Of a DNA stretch of 64,000 nt, positions 59,967-64,000 are shown piece by piece. The stretch is from assembly GCA_012932295.1 (NCBI GenBank), contig JAAONU010000001.1:49325134-49389133 (forward strand), read 5' to 3'. Positions within the stretch are counted from its first letter, which is position 1. Each line of letters starts with the position of its first letter. This DNA is from Cyclina sinensis. Taxonomy: Eukaryota; Mollusca; Bivalvia; Venerida; Veneridae. Both the position numbers and the translations under genes were made by a program. The notes beneath the pieces are model-generated. The model ran no database searches, was not told the origin of the DNA, and saw only the letters and a list, made by a program, of their open reading frames with translations.

Positions 59967-61162
59967 AACAAGAAAGCCATGGTGGCTCTTTATGGCTCAC
60001 CTGAAAACCATTGTAGATATTGTTCAGTTTTTCCATGCTGTAACTTCCAAAAATAGGATGGATGGATCATTATGTAAGGTTGAAATATGTTTTCAAAATT
60101 ATCCATGAGTTTAAAATTTCTTTTTACAAACTGTACCCAAACAACTGAAGGTCCATCAAAGGAAACTTTCTGAAAAGTAACTGAAACTTGACCAGAGGTT
60201 TCTTAGAATATTTTCACAGTTTTCCATATAGTCATATAGTGAAAACTCGCCTAACTTCTTCTAATTTTTTAACAAACCAACATGACTTCTTCTGTGAAAT
60301 TATTTTGAAATTGGGACAAGAGTTTCTCAGAAGAAGATTTTTCATTTTTTCTGAATATTTGCATATTGGAAAGTTGCCCTGCCCTGTGTCAGTCAAATTA
60401 TTTTACAAACCATCCATTCCTCAAAGAAAACTGGAAAAGGGTCAACTTTGTAGCATTTGTGGGAAATCATTTTGAAATTGTGGAAGCAGTTTCTCAGGAG
60501 AGGATTTTCAAAATTTTCTATATTATCATATACTGAAAAATTGTCAGGCCCTGACAACGAAATTTTCCTCAAATCAATATGGAAAGAATTTGATTTTGGC
60601 TGGAGGTTTCTGAGAAGAAGATTTTTAAAAATTGTTGATATAGTCAAATAGTGAAAACAGGCCCTGCCCTCTGTAGGCCATGTTTTTTAAGGGACAAAAA
60701 TAGCTTGAAGGAATTTAATGAAGAGCCATCTTAGAAACATTTTTGAGACATTATTTTGAAAAAAGGCAGGTACTTTTTGAGGAGAAGATTTTTCAAAGTT
60801 TTCTGTATAGTCATATAGTGAAAATAGGCCCTGCACACTGTAGCCATGTTTTTTAAGTGACAAAAATGGTTTGAAGAAAGTTTATATGGGGCAACCGAAG
60901 GAAATTTTTGTGATATTATAAGAAATGAGGCTGGTGGTTTCTGATGAGAAGATTTCTAAAGTTTTTCCATGCCATGGCAACCAGAGTTCTAAAGGGAACC
61001 ATTTTTTAAATTGAAGAAGGACCAACTGAGGAACATTCCTGTGATGCTTGGTTTAAATTAGCCAAGTGGTTTAGGAAGAGATGTCGTTTGAAGCAAGATG
61101 TTGACAATCACCTATCCTAACAGCTCACCCCAGGAGCAGATCGTGCTCAGATGAGCTAAAAA
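59967..61162 (+). mobile_element. Hairpin-bounded tandem-array element, copy 3
   Basis: The 5' palindrome agccatggtggct (59,974-59,986) is followed by ggctcacctga. Internal degenerate units ('agaagatttttcaaa', 'tagtcatatagtgaaaa', 'ggccctgcc') repeat at irregular intervals. The 3' hairpin (61,122-61,157) opens AGCTCACCCCAGGAGCA and closes TGCTCAGATGAGCT, then aaaaatg. Ends match those of the 51.5-kb element, but the internal units differ. Confidence 0.7.
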
Positions 61163-61169
61163 TGTGTTT

Positions 61170-64000
61170 ATAACAATCACATATCTGCTAATACACACAT
61201 CTAGAGATGGATACCAATGTAGAAATGGTGGAAAATAAAGTGAAAAGGCTGAGAGCATTGGAGGGTATATGAATTATGATATAAAAATTATGTGCCAAAC
61301 AGATATACTGTAATCGTGTATATTTTTATGAAAGAAATAAAGCTTTTTATATGAATATATGAAGGTGGGTACAGAAATCTAAATGTACCTTGACTTTGTT
61401 CAAGATACACAGAAATTGCTGGGAGACCTTGAAGTGTAACATCAGAAAACAGTACCTGTTGTTGCAGTTACAAATAAAGTCAGATTCATGTTTGAACCTT
61501 TGTTGTATAGTATTGCTGGGATGTTTAGCACTTCACCTGCACATGCTTCTGTATTTAGCATAATACAAAAATACTTCTAACAGATCTACACTTGATCTAG
61601 TATTTCAACTTGCATCTCAATGGAAAAATCTGCCACTGGTTAATTCTGAAAATAAGGTGTATTGAAGAAACTGAAAATAGAAAAGGAATTCAATATCGAG
61701 ATAAGGTATATATCAGTGTTGCATGACAACACAACTTCCATTAAGTCTGCAGTTGTCACTGATTTTTTTAAGAAGATAGGGTTCTTCTCAAACTACTGCT
61801 TCATAAACTTCTGTATCTTTAACCTGTTTCCAAGACTAAAAGTTCACTTATTTGGCACAGGTTTTAGTTGGGGTTTTTTTTAAAAAGGCAATTAAATTTT
61901 TTTTTTTAAAGGAAAGCTGATATGCCAGGATGTGATTAAGAACACACATCATGTGATATAAAAACAGGATAAAACAACTGAAACTTTGGCAAGATTAATA
62001 CAGGGAAATACTTTGAAGTTATATAACAAAACAAAAAATATTTCAGGATTATAACAACTTTTCAGAACAAGGTAACATTACATTCTCATATTTATATACA
62101 GATGCAACAAGCTTACAACAAAATAATTGTATACATACTATCTATATGTGTAGAATTTCTTTTGTTTTATATGCACTGCTATGATGTTCAAGTAACATTT
62201 CTGCTTTTGTATGATGCTATATTAAAAAAATGAGTCTTATACTTTTTTTATTTATGATGATTAACAAATATATATGCATGTATCTTAGTAAAAGTAGATA
62301 TCTAAGTATCTAAGACTATCTACCAAAATTCAACTGAAAAATCATAACTGATTAACTTCAGTTTGTGATAATCATGACAAGCCAAACCCATACCAGTGTA
62401 AAACATTCAAGAAAAAATTTCACACTTTAGGCCAAAGGAACATAGAAAAGAGGTAGGGTTAGCTATGACTGCTTCAGATGTTTTGTCAGATGATGAAAAC
62501 TAGAATAAGCACCAGATGATTACACACACTAATACTTTAATATCTTTAACAAAATTGCTTACAAAAAATCATTTTTCAAAAAATATTACTCTAAAAAGAA
62601 ATAGATGCATATGAACAATGTAGCAAAATATCAGATGTAAGGCCACTCAAGCATAAATATAGGCTTTTTTACTAACTTCTCAACTGATGCAAATAAAGTG
62701 CATTTTATGGTTATGCTAGGTCTTAATTATTTCAACATTTCTGATAATAAAAAAAACATGAATTTTGATTTTGTTGTAATGCATTAGATTCCAGTTTTAT
62801 AATTTCACACATTTTTGATCTTGCACACCAGCATGTTATAAATATGTCTTACATGTTTGCAGGACTATTTTCATTAAAAATCATTATTTACACATCTACA
62901 ACCATGCGAAGCAGTGACCTTTATTATCAACAGAATATGCTGTTAATTCTTCTAAACTACATACTAAGTGCAAATGTAACAAGACAAAACTAGTACAGGA
63001 TAAAGACTAATCGGTTATTAAACAATAGCTTGGACACTAATCACATAATTTTACCAAAAACATAACAAACTATTGATTCAAAAATATGCTGTTATTCATG
63101 AAATATTAATGACAACACTGCAGAATTGTGTAAAAATTTGTTGTTTTTTACCACTTGTATAAAACTTATTGTAGAAATATTTTAATAGTAAGTCATCTGC
63201 TGAACTGCTCTGATGTTAAGAAAAGGTAAAAATATATGATTATGATAGCTAGTGAACCTTTAACTTCCTCCAAAATAGAGTTTACTGTAAATATACAGCT
63301 GTAAAATACCTTTTACCAATATTTAATGATGTTTTACAAAAATTTCCACAGTAATTGAAAAATAAAATATAACACAATATAACAGGAATTTTAGTAGATC
63401 TAACTTATCATTAGAGAGCATCTATAACAACAAACTTAATATATAATGTGTCTCTGGACCTTAATCAGCTTAAACATCAAAGTAATCTTCAATCAAAACA
63501 AACAAGAGGAACATGTATGTGTGACTTCAAGACTTAATAAAACCTCATCAAATTCTAGGTTAAGTTCATAAAAAAATGTTGAAACTATTTTTAGGTCAAC
63601 ATTCTTAACCAAAGTGCACATGGTGTAGAACAAATGAAACATATACAACAGGTTACAGGTTACATACTGTTGAAAGAATAAAAAAATTCATCAAAACTCA
63701 TACCAGTTTCAGTTTATTGGCATTTTACCAAAGGTAGTCAAGAAGTTTTGAATTTATGCATAAAATACATTTTTAGGATGATTTTCATGAAATAAAAGCA
63801 ACAAAGAAGAAAGAGACATACAACTAATTTTTTTAAGTTCCTAGGAAGCAGCAATGTCAGTTTTTCCTTCCTAATTGTCATAGGTATCATACACAAATTT
63901 TGTTGTGTTTCTAATGGTTTTAATATTTTTCCAAGGCAATACATATATAAATTTTGTTACAGATTCCAAATGGCTGTTCTTAATATATACATTCCTTAAC
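61170..64000. other. AT-rich right flank, no feature recognised
   Basis: Low-complexity AT-rich sequence without a supported exon, RNA or repeat. It could be intron or 3' UTR of a gene outside the window; this cannot be decided from the sequence. Confidence 0.5.

Overview
This is an AT-rich eukaryotic window with spliced genes, long introns and many repeats. The gene content and repeat style point to a bivalve mollusc, probably a heterodont clam. The clues are a pair of small cysteine-rich secreted proteins resembling the molluscan Cvsi (I84) protease inhibitors, tRNA-derived SINEs, and abundant hairpin-ended elements packed with 130-165 bp tandem units. The species assignment is inference; no search was run.

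Layout. A direct segmental duplication dominates the window. Copy 1 runs from about 44 to 12,187 and copy 2 from about 34,711 to 46,101. Each copy carries one intact two-exon rhodopsin-class GPCR on the + strand, at 3,782-5,276 and 41,278-42,774. Both encode 377 aa with identical exon lengths and are about 84% identical by hand count. Copy 2 also carries an inverted, broken third copy of the same GPCR (39,615-40,240, - strand) and a LINE fragment (35,252-37,666, - strand) that is absent from copy 1. Copy 1 has a TTAA-flanked MITE (7,571-7,925) whose empty site is visible in copy 2, plus about 3.2 kb of sequence missing from copy 2.

Between the two copies lie two paralogous four-exon genes on the - strand, at 17,307-25,820 (160 aa) and 27,735-29,124 (149 aa). 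Each has a signal peptide followed by three cysteine-rich modules, with every intron in phase 1. Both sets of splice junctions were reconstructed by hand and the frames close exactly. They share a TATA box about 50 bp upstream of the ATG and a conserved promoter-proximal block. Intron 2 of the first gene holds a 3.5 kb, 54-bp satellite with a four-unit higher-order repeat. A foldback-like element (13,950-15,439) with a 105-bp hairpin satellite lies downstream. A second degenerate LINE is at about 32,780-34,280 (+).

The right third (46-64 kb) has no gene I can support. It holds a MITE and a SINE side by side (47,089-47,646) and several tandem-array elements (47.7-49.7, 51.5-56.06 and 59.97-61.16 kb). 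At least three of these start with a GGCC-type hairpin and/or end with an AGCTCA-type hairpin. The rest is AT-rich sequence without recognisable coding signal. Most open frames outside the two GPCRs and two cysteine-rich genes are chance or repeat-derived.
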